This document shows, one piece after another, positions 40,235-48,773 of a stretch of 64,000 nt of DNA. The number at the start of each line of letters is the position of its first letter. Within the stretch, counting starts at the first letter, position 1. The position numbers and the translations under genes were made by a program. The stretch spans positions 620,001-684,000 of the forward strand of contig JABTUW010000005.1 of assembly GCA_015075185.1 (NCBI GenBank), in the 5' to 3' direction. The stretch comes from Anaerolineales bacterium (lineage in GTDB: Bacteria > Chloroflexota > Anaerolineae > 4572-78 > J111). Under the pieces are notes generated by a model. That model saw nothing but the letters and a program-made list of their open reading frames with translations. It was not told where the DNA came from and made no database searches.

Positions 40235-41152
40235 ATGATCCAACACGATACGACAGTTGACAGAGAAGAATTACAGATGATGGAAATCAAATACCGACCG
40301 GCGCGGCCCGAGGATGTGCCCGAGATGGCCGACCTTTTTTTGGAAGCGGTGAGCAACATGTATGCTCGAAACAATATTACCGCAGTTCTACCGCCCCGCC
40401 CGGCCGTACTGCTCGGCTACGAACACGTGCGGGCCACCGGCATCTTCCACGTGGCGGAACTCGAGGGGCGGATTGCCGCCATTGCCGGGGCCATCGTCCG
40501 GGACCACCTCTGGTATCTGAGTGCTTTCTGGGCCCGGCCCGATCTGCAACGGCAGGGGATTGGGATGCCCCTCTTAAAAGCAGTCTGGACGGCCGGTCAG
40601 GTGGCAGGCGCAACCGTCTTCTTTACCTGGTCCTCAGTGGATAGTGCCGCGATGGCTTCCTATATGAAACTTGGTATGGTGCCGGGTTATCCCATCCTGC
40701 TCTTTGAAGGGATGCCCCAAAAACTCCCTCCGGTGGCTTCGACCTACGAAGTGGTCACGTTAGAGAAGTCGCAGGCCGTGGCTTTGGACCAAGAAATCCG
40801 GGCCACCGGTCGCGGCGCCGACCATGATTTCTGGCGGGATGGTTGGGGCTTGCAGGGACGGCAGGTCATTCTGGCTGGAGAGGTTATCGGCTACTACTAC
40901 CTGGGGAAGGGTGGCATTGGCCCTGTTGCCTGGAGAGAACCGCAGGATGGCCAGGCAGTTCTGGCCCTGGCCTGCAATGAGGCAACGGCGATGACACCCC
41001 ACATTCGCTTTGCTGTGCCAGGGATTAACCATTCAGCCCTTCGCTTCGCCTTCGACTCCGGTTTGCGCCTGACCAGCTTTGCCCATTTCCTGACCAGCGC
41101 TTCGTTTGGTCGGATGGACCAATATTTGCCGCAGGGACCAGGACTGTATTAA
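40235..41152 (+). CDS. GNAT family N-acetyltransferase (305 aa, two-lobed)
   Basis: The first half is a GNAT domain: IKYRPARPEDVPEMADLFLE, the strand AAIAGAIVRDHLWYLSAFWA and the acetyl-CoA loop RPDLQRQGIGMPLLKAVW. The second half (from ~residue 165) is a degenerate second lobe with YYYLGKGGIGPVAW, as in several two-domain GNATs. The ATG at 40235 is fixed by GAAGGAGAT. It is the third gene of the run. Substrate unknown. Confidence 0.85.
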   Translation: MIQHDTTVDREELQMMEIKYRPARPEDVPEMADLFLEAVSNMYARNNITAVLPPRPAVLLGYEHVRATGIFHVAELEGRIAAIAGAIVRDHLWYLSAFWARPDLQRQGIGMPLLKAVWTAGQVAGATVFFTWSSVDSAAMASYMKLGMVPGYPILLFEGMPQKLPPVASTYEVVTLEKSQAVALDQEIRATGRGADHDFWRDGWGLQGRQVILAGEVIGYYYLGKGGIGPVAWREPQDGQAVLALACNEATAMTPHIRFAVPGINHSALRFAFDSGLRLTSFAHFLTSASFGRMDQYLPQGPGLY

Positions 41153-41208
41153 ACGATGAATATTAACGGAAGAGATTCCCAAAGATTACTCAAGAAAGGT
41201 TTTTCGAA

Positions 41209-42015
41209 ATGTCAAAACAGGTACTTTTAACAACTCAATTTCGTGCAGCCGAAGCAGATACGGCCCAGCAACGCTTCATCGAGCTTCAACAGAAATTGCT
41301 GGACCACTACGGCGTTCAGGCCAAATCACGGTACGTACACTTACAAGAGCCTCGCCTCAGGGCGCATATCCTGGAAGCGGGCCAGGGAGAGCCGGTGGTG
41401 ATTTTTCACGGGGGCGACGGCGAGGCGGTCAATTGGGTGCCGCTGATGGCTCCGTTGCAGGGGCGTTTACATCTCTTTGCGACTGACCGCCCCGGCTTCG
41501 GCCTGACCGATCCTTTCGATTACCGTCGGGTTGACCTCCGCAGCCATGCGGCCAACTTCGTGCGGTCGTTGCTCGATGCGTTGGAGCTTGAAAGCGCCAC
41601 GCTAATGGGTGGTTCTATGGGCGGATTTTTCGCTCTGGCTGCAGCCCTGGCCCATCCCCACCGAGTCAAGAAACTGATTTTGGTGGGTATGCCCGCCGGC
41701 ATTTCCAAATCTGGCTCCCTTCCGCTCCGGATCATTTGTGGCGTCCCCGGCCTGGCCAAACTCTTCATGGCCGGACGACCGTCTATGAAGAACCAGCGGC
41801 AGCAATATGAGAAAATGTTTCATGTTGACCTGACTAAAGTCCCGGATCTCTATCTCGAAACGCGGCGTATTGCCGGGGTGAGCCTGCCCGGCGCGCAGGA
41901 GACGTGGGCTGTGCTGCTGCCTCGGCTGGTCAATCTCAACGGGTTCAGGCCGGAGGTCAACCTGGCCAATGAACTGCCGCATCTTGAACAGCCGACTCCA
42001 GGGATGATGACATGA
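41209..42015 (+). pseudogene. Alpha/beta hydrolase truncated before the catalytic Asp and His
   Basis: 268 residues. The N-terminal two thirds are a good alpha/beta hydrolase: VVIFHGGDGEAVNWVPLM (oxyanion region), DRPGFGLTDP and the nucleophile elbow MGGSMGGFFAL. The frame then ends at NELPHLEQPTPGMMT, exactly where the family normally continues with the strand carrying the acidic residue and later the catalytic histidine. About 50 residues are therefore missing, and the product is unlikely to be an active hydrolase. The break lies near 41998, next to a convergent unknown gene. An AAAGG site precedes the ATG. Confidence 0.7.
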
Positions 42016-42022
42016 AATAATG

Positions 42023-42610
42023 TTATTTTGCTATCTCCGGGGCAAAAAGTGGAGCATGGTCCCAGACTTGAGCTTCGATGTAATTGGCCACGAAGCTGGG
42101 GAGATTTGTGCCCCATGTCCCCCCGGGCAGCCCGTTGGCCTCGATAATGGCGCGAATTTCTGAGAGGGTAAAGAGCTTCCCGTGATAGTCAGGCAAATAA
42201 TAAGCGGGATCTTTTTGAGTAGCCAACCACATCGAGATCATGCTGTCAGGATAAGTAAAACTTATCTCACCTTCACCAAATAGGGAAAGAGGCACCTGTA
42301 TTTCTGCGGTCGTCGCTAGAGTTACTGCATCAGCCGCTGTCAGGAGCCATTTGGATCTTCCCAAGATCATGTAGATGGGATAAGATTCTTTCGGTGCACC
42401 ACCTTTGGCGATGAACTCCTGACGCAGCCACTGTTCGATGTGCCGTCGCGTCTGCAGGTATTCAGCCGGGTCTTTGAACCTTTCCCAAAAAATTGATCCT
42501 TCAATATAAAGATCATGCATAAGCTGCATCGCCTCTCCATCGGATAGGGCAGACAGGCTTCGGAATGGTACGGTATCCTTGCGGTAGAAATGAATGAGAT
42601 GATCAATCAT
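42023..42610 (-). CDS. Unknown protein (195 aa)
   Basis: Not recognised. Start ATG 42610 (MIDHLIHFYRKDTVPF) was preferred to a GTG 15 bases earlier because of the AAGG just before it. The sequence is globular and mixed alpha/beta, with SIFWERFKDPAEYLQTRRHI, a central strand-rich part and TWGTNLPSFVANYIEAQVWD at the end. The C-terminus repeats the phrase pattern of a substrate-binding or GNAT-like fold, but there is no motif to name it. It is followed by no obvious terminator and converges on the truncated hydrolase. Confidence 0.7.
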   Translation of the reverse strand: MIDHLIHFYRKDTVPFRSLSALSDGEAMQLMHDLYIEGSIFWERFKDPAEYLQTRRHIEQWLRQEFIAKGGAPKESYPIYMILGRSKWLLTAADAVTLATTAEIQVPLSLFGEGEISFTYPDSMISMWLATQKDPAYYLPDYHGKLFTLSEIRAIIEANGLPGGTWGTNLPSFVANYIEAQVWDHAPLFAPEIAK

Positions 42611-42663
42611 AGCCTTGCCTTTCACCGGAGGATGGCGGAGTTCTTATTTGAAAAGAGTTGAGT

Positions 42664-43359
42664 TTAAGCCTTCTTCAAGCTGACAGCCTGGTGCATGGGA
42701 CCGTCGAGTGAGCACTCGATCAGCCAGCCGGCGCTGCGGACCAGCCGGCCAAAAGCTTCCAACCCGATAAAGCGGATAGCCGGCCGGCCGGGGACATGTT
42801 CCATCTGCTTCAGGCGGGCATCCAGGGTCGAGGCATCGCGCACCACTGGCCCCACCATCACGAAATCGTCGGGAGTGCCCTCACGCAGGGCCTGCAGATT
42901 GGCCACGATTTCTTCGTCAGAGGCAAACTCGAACAAGCCTCCCTCGCTGGAACCCACGGCGACGGCCTCCCTGAGCGCGATCCTATCCATCATCGGGCGT
43001 AAAACCGTAGGGTCCGCCCATTGGCGGTCGAGGGGACTGGCATAACCTTCGCCCAGGTTGTCCGGTCCAAGCTTGTGGAGATAGGTCATCATGCCTGTGG
43101 TATAGGTGTCTGCCGATTCGGCCATCCCGCGCAGCAAAATAGACTGCTGGGCGAGGGCCTGCATCACGGCGGCCGGCGTTTGCGCTGCTCGCTGCACGCT
43201 GAGCACCATCTGGTCAATCAGCGCCGATAATTCGGCCTCGCTCATGTCAAAGGCGAAGGCCGGGTGGGTAATGTCAATGACGGGCAGCTCGATGCCGTCA
43301 TCCGCCACCGCATAGGAGACGCCTACCTTTTTGTTCTTTTCGGGAATTTTGATATTCAC
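42664..43359 (-). CDS. Unknown protein (231 aa)
   Basis: Not recognised. GTG start with an AGAGGAAAAG site. The protein is soluble, with a C-terminal half rich in FIGLEAFGRLVRSAGWLIE and ASDEEIVANLQALREG. Its gene lies 54 bp upstream of the other unknown gene (42023-42610) on the same strand, so the two are probably one operon. No cysteine clusters or nucleotide-binding loops are seen. Confidence 0.7.
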   Translation of the reverse strand: MNIKIPEKNKKVGVSYAVADDGIELPVIDITHPAFAFDMSEAELSALIDQMVLSVQRAAQTPAAVMQALAQQSILLRGMAESADTYTTGMMTYLHKLGPDNLGEGYASPLDRQWADPTVLRPMMDRIALREAVAVGSSEGGLFEFASDEEIVANLQALREGTPDDFVMVGPVVRDASTLDARLKQMEHVPGRPAIRFIGLEAFGRLVRSAGWLIECSLDGPMHQAVSLKKA

Positions 43360-43675
43360 CTTTTCCTCTGCCTACTGTTTGCTGAGAATCCAGATCATAA
43401 ATGGACTTTCTTCCGCTGAAACTCACTCCGGACATAATCGCCATGCAAAGCATTTTACCACACCCGCCATCGAGTATACAACATTCCCACGAGCGAGCCG
43501 GTCTAGATATCAGGCATATCCTTATTATGGTTGATTTGGCGGCAGATACAGATCAGGGTATGATGATGGCCCGCGAGTCAGGCCGAGGCGCCGGTATTTA
43601 TAATGAGAATGAGATGGTGCGCGAAGGGGAGATAGCCACCATCGGCAAATATCTAATGGATGAAAGGGGGTAACT
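43360..43675. other. Intergenic region without recognised gene
   Basis: 316 bp between divergent genes. One frame is open on the plus strand from ~43401, but it runs into the ribosome binding site of the next gene and has no family similarity. GAAAGGGGGT just before 43676 is the ribosome binding site of the lyase. No clear promoter could be fixed. Confidence 0.4.
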
Positions 43676-45100
43676 ATGCCGATTCATATGATCGACTCAC
43701 ACATCTACGGGGGAGCCTGGAGCTCCGAGGAAATGCGCGCCATTTTCGACGATGTACCCCGGACGCAGGGTTGGTTGGAGGTCATCGCCGCCCTGGCCGA
43801 GGCCCAGGCGGAGGTCGGCCTGATCCCGGCCGAGGTTGTGCCGGAAATCAAACGGGTGTGTCGCATCGAGCTGCTCAACATGGAGGACCTGCGTAAAGGC
43901 TACCAGGAGACCGGCCATTCTACCCTGGGCTTGATCCGCGAATTAAAAAAACGCTGCTGCGGCGCCGCCGGCGAGTGGATTTATTACGGGGCCACCGTTC
44001 AGGATATTACCGATACCTGGACCGCCATGGCCCTGCTTAAAAGCTGGGATATTGTCTTTCGTGATTTGCGGGAAATTGAGGGCGCTTTGCTGGCGCTGGC
44101 CGAGACTGAGCGCACTACCTTGATGGCCGGCCGGACGCACGGCCAGCCTGGCCTGCCGATTACCTTTGGCTTCAAAGTGGCGGTCTGGGTCCGCGAGATC
44201 AGGCGGCATATCGAGCGATTGAAGGACGTGCGCAAGCGGATGGGGGTGGGCCAACTGGCCGGGGGCGTGGGTTCGTTATCGTCGTTTGGCGACAAGGGCT
44301 TTGAACTGCAAGAAAAGTTTTTTGCCAGGTTGGGGTTACGCCCCCCCGACATCGTTTGGAATACGGCCCGCGATACCCATGTGGAATTTATTAATCTGCT
44401 GGCCATGACGGCGGCCACATTCGATAAAATCGGCCAGGAGGTTTATAACTTGCAGCGCCCGGAGTTGGGGGAGGTCCGGGAAGGGTTTGCCGAAGGGACA
44501 GTGGGCAGCATTACCATGCCGCACAAGCGCAATCCAGAAATTGCCGAACACCTGGGCACCCTGGCCCGTCTCATCCGGCACAATGCCGGCTGCCTGGCCG
44601 AGAACCTGGTCCACGACCACGAGCGTGACGGCCGTTCCTGGAAGGCGGAATGGGGCTTGATTGCGCCGACCTGCGCGATGACCGGTTCGCTGCTGCGGCT
44701 GAGTAAGATCATGTGCGCGCATCTGGAGGTAGACCGGGCCGGGATGCTGGCCAACCTGGCAGCGACACACGGTTATGTGCTGTCGGAAGGGCTGATGCTG
44801 GCTTTGGCCAAAAAGATCGGTAAACAAACGGCTCACGATATTGTTTATAACACGGCCATGGCCGCTTTTGCCGCCCAGCGCCCGCTCAAAGATGCTGCTC
44901 TTGAAAACGAAAAGATCACCGCTCATCTCACCAAAGACGAAATTGAAGCTTTATTTGATTATGAGCGCCGGGTCGGGCTGTGTCCTCAATTTGTTGATCG
45001 GGTGTTAACCCTGACGCGGGCGGATCGAGCAAGGGATGTGGCCTTTTTACCAAAAGGTCGTCGAAATGGCTCTGAAACTCAGGTCCCGTCTTCTAGCTAA
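43676..45100 (+). CDS. Adenylosuccinate lyase-family protein (fumarase/aspartase superfamily)
   Basis: 474 residues. Superfamily signature GSITMPHKRNPEIAEHL (~residue 280), plus TLMAGRTHGQPGLPITFGFK and SSFGDKGFELQEKFFARLGL. The mix fits the PurB-like branch that also holds 3-carboxymuconate cycloisomerases and lyases of unknown substrate; no purine genes are nearby, so housekeeping PurB is not certain. The enzyme is expected to be a homotetramer catalysing fumarate-releasing or similar beta-elimination. GAAAGGGGG precedes the ATG. Confidence 0.85.
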   Translation: MPIHMIDSHIYGGAWSSEEMRAIFDDVPRTQGWLEVIAALAEAQAEVGLIPAEVVPEIKRVCRIELLNMEDLRKGYQETGHSTLGLIRELKKRCCGAAGEWIYYGATVQDITDTWTAMALLKSWDIVFRDLREIEGALLALAETERTTLMAGRTHGQPGLPITFGFKVAVWVREIRRHIERLKDVRKRMGVGQLAGGVGSLSSFGDKGFELQEKFFARLGLRPPDIVWNTARDTHVEFINLLAMTAATFDKIGQEVYNLQRPELGEVREGFAEGTVGSITMPHKRNPEIAEHLGTLARLIRHNAGCLAENLVHDHERDGRSWKAEWGLIAPTCAMTGSLLRLSKIMCAHLEVDRAGMLANLAATHGYVLSEGLMLALAKKIGKQTAHDIVYNTAMAAFAAQRPLKDAALENEKITAHLTKDEIEALFDYERRVGLCPQFVDRVLTLTRADRARDVAFLPKGRRNGSETQVPSSS

Positions 45101-45121
45101 AAGATTAAGGGTCAACATAGA

Positions 45122-45526
45122 TCACGGGTATCGCCGGGTATACTGGTAGGCGACAGCCGAAATAACAATCCATACTACGGCGCGCAGACTCATCGCTGCA
45201 ACGGTGCGCACCTCATAGCTGCCTCCGCTTAATAGATATACCCCAAAAGCGGCAAAAGTCACCAAAGTCGCCCCGGCAATCAAGGCCGACAACCACGCCG
45301 CCCAGCGCTGCTGCAACCATAGACCCACCCCGGCAGCGACATAGGCAAAACCGGCCAGGAAGTTGAACCAGACCACAAACGGTACATAATTGCCGGCTGC
45401 CTGCCGTGCCCCTGCTTCAGATAAGACCGCTCCACCTGAGCGAAGAGTGAGCAAACCAAACAGAACTGCAAAAAGGGCTATTGCCCCTAGCCAGAAAGGG
45501 CGCTTTAACTGAAGTGGATTCGTCAT
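45122..45526 (-). CDS. Small integral membrane protein (134 aa)
   Basis: Four helices (FWLGAIALFAVLFGLLTL, YVPFVVWFNFLAGFAYVAAG, WLSALIAGATLVTFAAFGVY, LRAVVWIVISAVAYQY). Family not recognised with certainty. ATG 45526 is fixed by GGAGG four bases upstream; an earlier in-frame ATG lies within that region. It follows the P-type ATPase gene on the same strand after ~100 bp and may be transcribed with the metal operon. Confidence 0.7.
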   Translation of the reverse strand: MTNPLQLKRPFWLGAIALFAVLFGLLTLRSGGAVLSEAGARQAAGNYVPFVVWFNFLAGFAYVAAGVGLWLQQRWAAWLSALIAGATLVTFAAFGVYLLSGGSYEVRTVAAMSLRAVVWIVISAVAYQYTRRYP

Positions 45527-45628
45527 TATTCCTCCAAGCATACTTCTATAATCTGTACCCGACCAGCCCTATCATAGCACTTCTTCAGGCTCCCGTCTTC
45601 GACTTTTGTCGGATTTGGAAGGCTAATT

Positions 45629-47578
45629 TCAGGCCCGTAACAACCTCATCCCGTTCAGGATGACCACCAGCACCGACAGTTCGTGGATAAACATCCCCTC
45701 CGTCATATGGACCTCACCCAGCAGCACTCCGGCCAGCAGACCGGCGACCGTGACCAAGGCGATGACCACATTCTGCCGGATGTTACGCAGAGTGGCTTTG
45801 GACAGGCCAATCGCCTCCGGGATTTTCAGCAGGTCGTCGGCCATCAGGGCGATGTCAGCCGTTTCCAGAGCTACATCGGTCCCGGCGGCGCCCATCGCCA
45901 GGCCAATGTCGGCTGCAGCCAGTGCAGGTGCGTCGTTGATACCGTCGCCGGCCATGGCTACCACGTGCCCTTCAGCCTGCAAGCGGCGGATGACCGCCAG
46001 TTTGTCCTCCGGCAGCAGGTCGGCGTAGATTTCGGTCACACCCGCTTCGGCAGCAATCGCCTGAGCGGTACGCCGATCATCGCCGGTCAGCATGATGATC
46101 CGCGTTAGTCCCACGGCCTTTAATTGGCGGATCATAGCCGGCGCCGCCGGCCGCAGCGGGTCGGCAATGCCCAAAATGCCTAACACCAGGCCGTCCAACG
46201 CGACCAGGACGGCGGTTTTGCCGGCTATTTTCAGTTGGGCCAGGGCTGTTTCAGCCTCTGGCTGAACTACTACCCCCAGTTGGTTCATCAACTCGGCGGT
46301 CCCCACGCCGATAGTGTGTCCCTGGTAGGTGGCCCGGACGCCGCGCCCGGTGCAGGTGTCAAACGTCTCGACGGAGGGGGTCAGGCCGAGGGTGGCAGCT
46401 TCGGCCAAGATGGGGCGGGCCAGGGGATGCTCCGAACCGGCCTCGGCGATGGCGGCCCAGCGCAGCACGTCCTGTTGGGCTTCATCCCAACGCCCCCTGC
46501 CTTTCCCGTTAGTTGCCGGCGTGATAACTTTACCCGCGGCATTGGCCCATTGTCCAGCCGGAACCAGGACGGGCTGCAGGGCAATGACATCGGTCAGGCG
46601 CGGCTGGCCCTGGGTCAAGGTCCCGGTCTTATCCAGGGCCAGGGCGGTGATCTTGCCGGCATTTTCCAGGTATTCGCCTCCCTTGATCAAAATACCCCGT
46701 TTAGCGGCTCGGCCAATCCCGGCCACCACCGAGACCGGGGTCGAAATGACCAGAGCGCCGGGACAGCCGATCACCAGCAGGGTCAGGGCCAACCTGACAT
46801 CACGGGTGAGCAGAAAGGCCACGAAGCTCAGGCCGATAATGGCCGGGGTGTACCAGCGAGCAAAGCGCTCAATAAAACGCTGGGTGGGCGCCTTCTCTTC
46901 CTGAGCTTCCTCAACCCGGTGAATGATGCGGGCCAGGGTGGTGTCGGCGCCCGCGCCGGTAACGCGCACCTGGAGCAGCCCGTTCTGGCTAACCGTCCCA
47001 GCATAGACGGTCGCGCCCTTTGTCTTTTCGACGGGCATGGACTCCCCGGTGATGGGGCTCTCGTCTACGGCAGCCCGGCCGTCAATCACTTCGCCGTCTA
47101 CGGGTATCTTGGTCCCCGGCTTGATCAACACCGTTTCGCCGGGTTGGACCTCGTTGGCCATGACCTCGACCTGCTGACCAGAGCGCAGAGCAATAGCTGT
47201 CGTCGGAGCCAGGTCGAACAACTGCTGCAAGGTCTGGCGGGTTCGGTTGAGGGTGCGGGCTTCCAGGTAAGCGCCCAGCATAAACAGGAAAGTCACGGCG
47301 GCAGCTTCCCAGACCTCGCCAATGAGCAGCGCGCCAATCGTGGCAATGGTGACCAGGAGTTCGATACTGATGTGCCGGTATTGTAAGGCCGACCAGGCCC
47401 GCAAGGCGATGTCTGAACCCGCCAGCAAGGCCGCCGCCACCATCGCGCCGGAGTAGAGATTGGGCTGGCCGGCCAGGTAATCGGCTGCCAGCCCGACCAG
47501 GATCAGCAGTCCGCTGATTAGCGTCAATAACTGCCGGCGCTGTAATGGATTGTTTAGCCAGATTTTGATCATTTTCAT
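45629..47578 (-). CDS. Heavy-metal P-type ATPase with an unusual CPG metal-site motif
   Basis: 649 residues, P1B-type core without an N-terminal HMA domain. Motifs: actuator SPITGESMPVEK, phosphorylated DKTGTLTQG (Asp ~315), the HP motif SEHPLARPIL, and GDGINDAPALAAADIGLAMG. In the helix before the phosphorylation domain the metal motif reads VIGCPGALVISTP (~271), where CPC, SPC, CPH or TPC is usual. The DNA confirms TGT CCC GGC. The ALVISTPVS context is that of Zn/Cd/Pb pumps, so transport of a divalent metal is likely but altered selectivity is possible. An HMA protein and a DUF6448 protein precede it in one operon. Confidence 0.9.
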   Translation of the reverse strand: MKMIKIWLNNPLQRRQLLTLISGLLILVGLAADYLAGQPNLYSGAMVAAALLAGSDIALRAWSALQYRHISIELLVTIATIGALLIGEVWEAAAVTFLFMLGAYLEARTLNRTRQTLQQLFDLAPTTAIALRSGQQVEVMANEVQPGETVLIKPGTKIPVDGEVIDGRAAVDESPITGESMPVEKTKGATVYAGTVSQNGLLQVRVTGAGADTTLARIIHRVEEAQEEKAPTQRFIERFARWYTPAIIGLSFVAFLLTRDVRLALTLLVIGCPGALVISTPVSVVAGIGRAAKRGILIKGGEYLENAGKITALALDKTGTLTQGQPRLTDVIALQPVLVPAGQWANAAGKVITPATNGKGRGRWDEAQQDVLRWAAIAEAGSEHPLARPILAEAATLGLTPSVETFDTCTGRGVRATYQGHTIGVGTAELMNQLGVVVQPEAETALAQLKIAGKTAVLVALDGLVLGILGIADPLRPAAPAMIRQLKAVGLTRIIMLTGDDRRTAQAIAAEAGVTEIYADLLPEDKLAVIRRLQAEGHVVAMAGDGINDAPALAAADIGLAMGAAGTDVALETADIALMADDLLKIPEAIGLSKATLRNIRQNVVIALVTVAGLLAGVLLGEVHMTEGMFIHELSVLVVILNGMRLLRA

Positions 47579-47640
47579 GGGAGTACCTCATCCTTTCCAA
47601 AAGCGACGGCCCCCAGGCGGGGGCCGTCTTCCGCTCCACT

Positions 47641-48291
47641 TTACTCTGCCGTACCGTGACTGTGGCTCTCGCCTCCCTCGGCGTGGAGGGTTTGCCCCAG
47701 GGCGGCGGTGTACAATTCATACACATACTTCTCAAAGATCAACTCCGCTTCGACCCGCTCCCGTTGGGCCTCGACCGTGTTCTCCTCGGCAGCTATAGCC
47801 CGCGCCATTTGTACGGCTTCATACTTCTCGGCTACACCCTGCTGCATGGCCTGATCCAGCACTAAATAGACGGTTTCAAGTGCATCTGCTTCTAATGCCT
47901 CCTCGGCGGCAGCTAGAGCGGGACCGTGGTCGGTTTCTGTTTTTAGCCCGGTGTAGGCTGCGCCCTCACCCTGGCGGTGCAGCCGGACGGCCGTCTCGAA
48001 GAAGTAGTGGTCGGCCAGTTCCTGGGCTTCCGCTCCCAACCGGCGCACCTCCAGGGTATGCTGGAAAGCGGCGGTCAGTTCGGCCTCGGCCTCAGCCTGG
48101 ATGTAGGGGAGAACCAACTTCACGTCACCCTGCTCAAGCGCTTGCTGGGCTGCCATGACGACCGGCCCGTTGACCGAGTCGCAGTGAGCCGAAGCGGGGG
48201 CCGGTTGGCCAAAGATAAAGGCTCCGACCACCAGGGTAAGTAAGGTCCAATACTTGAGATTGAACCCAATTTGTTTCAGTGACGCTAACAT
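47641..48291 (-). CDS. DUF6448 family secreted protein
   Basis: 216 residues from ATG 48291, fixed by an AAGGAG site; a longer in-frame version lacks one. The signal peptide (TLLTLVVGAFIFGQ then PAPASA) is cut before HCDSVNGPVVMAAQQAL, the start of the DUF6448 domain. The rest is helical with the phrase LADHYFFETAVRLHRQGEG. The C-terminus ends in a His-rich HAEGGESHSHGTAE, which may bind metal. It sits between the HMA protein and the P-type ATPase, so a periplasmic or surface metal-handling role is plausible. Confidence 0.8.
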   Translation of the reverse strand: MLASLKQIGFNLKYWTLLTLVVGAFIFGQPAPASAHCDSVNGPVVMAAQQALEQGDVKLVLPYIQAEAEAELTAAFQHTLEVRRLGAEAQELADHYFFETAVRLHRQGEGAAYTGLKTETDHGPALAAAEEALEADALETVYLVLDQAMQQGVAEKYEAVQMARAIAAEENTVEAQRERVEAELIFEKYVYELYTAALGQTLHAEGGESHSHGTAE

Positions 48292-48353
48292 AGTTATTTG
48301 CTCCTTTTTGGCTAAAAATTCTTTTGTCTGTTTCAACTGCTTCAATGCCTTCA

Positions 48354-48569
48354 TTAAAAGGGGGCGACTTTGGCTTCATAGCCGGCGGCCCGGACGGTCT
48401 TGATCAGTTTGTCGGTGCTGGCCTGGCCCGGGTCGTGTTCGACGACGATGCGGCCGGTGTTGAAGTGGACTTTGGCCTCCTCAACCCCAGCCACTCCCTT
48501 GAGGGCCTTCTCGATCTTGACGACGCAGGATGGGCACGAAAACTCCCGGCTGCGTAAGATGGTCTTCAT
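48354..48569 (-). CDS. HMA-domain metal-binding protein (71 aa)
   Basis: A single heavy-metal-associated domain: REFSCPSCVVKIEKALKGV with the CPSC metal site, then VHFNTGRIVVEHDPG and IKTVRAAGYEAKV. It can act as a metal chaperone for the downstream P-type ATPase, which has no HMA domain of its own. An AAAGGAGGT site fixes ATG 48569. An FNR-like box lies upstream (48640-48651). Confidence 0.9.
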   Translation of the reverse strand: MKTILRSREFSCPSCVVKIEKALKGVAGVEEAKVHFNTGRIVVEHDPGQASTDKLIKTVRAAGYEAKVAPF

Positions 48570-48615
48570 TTTTCCAAACCTCCTTTCAGCTAAATTCAAT
48601 CCTGCCCTTACTGTA

Positions 48616-48651
48616 TCATAAGCCACGCTGCACTTGTATGATTTGGATCAA
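48616..48651 (-). promoter_or_regulatory. Promoter of the metal operon with an FNR-like box
   Basis: On the minus strand a -10 TATGAT (48616-48621) lies ~45 bp before the HMA ATG. TGATTTGGATCA (48640-48651), flanked to ATGAT-N4-ATCAA, matches the FNR consensus at 9 of 10 positions. Its centre is 29.5 bp from the end of the -10, six bp closer than the sites of the TGAC-N4-GTCA set, so its role is less sure. Confidence 0.35.
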
Positions 48652-48693
48652 TTAAGTACAGCGGAATATAAAAAAATCTCAATATGGTTCGAT

Positions 48694-48734
48694 TTTAAAA
48701 AGCAAAGGTCGTCCCTATCTATTAAGGACGACCT
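48694..48734 (-). terminator. Intrinsic terminator of the pilin gene
   Basis: A 9-bp stem AGGTCGTCC (48706-48714)/GGACGACCT (48726-48734) with an 11-base loop is followed on the minus strand by TTTGCTTTTTAAAA. It lies 40 bp after the pilin stop. Confidence 0.85.
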
Positions 48735-48773
48735 CTTTTGCTTGGAAAGTTTAGGTCTGTTTTGAGTTGGTCT

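Noticed and set aside
43401..43673. ORF of 90 codons before the lyase gene
   Set aside because: No ribosome binding site, no recognised motif, and it runs into the lyase ribosome binding site.
46235..47386. Plus-strand ORF of 383 codons opposite the P-type ATPase
   Set aside because: Shadow frame, Gly/Gln/Asp-rich, no ribosome binding site; the ATPase motifs on the other strand are complete.
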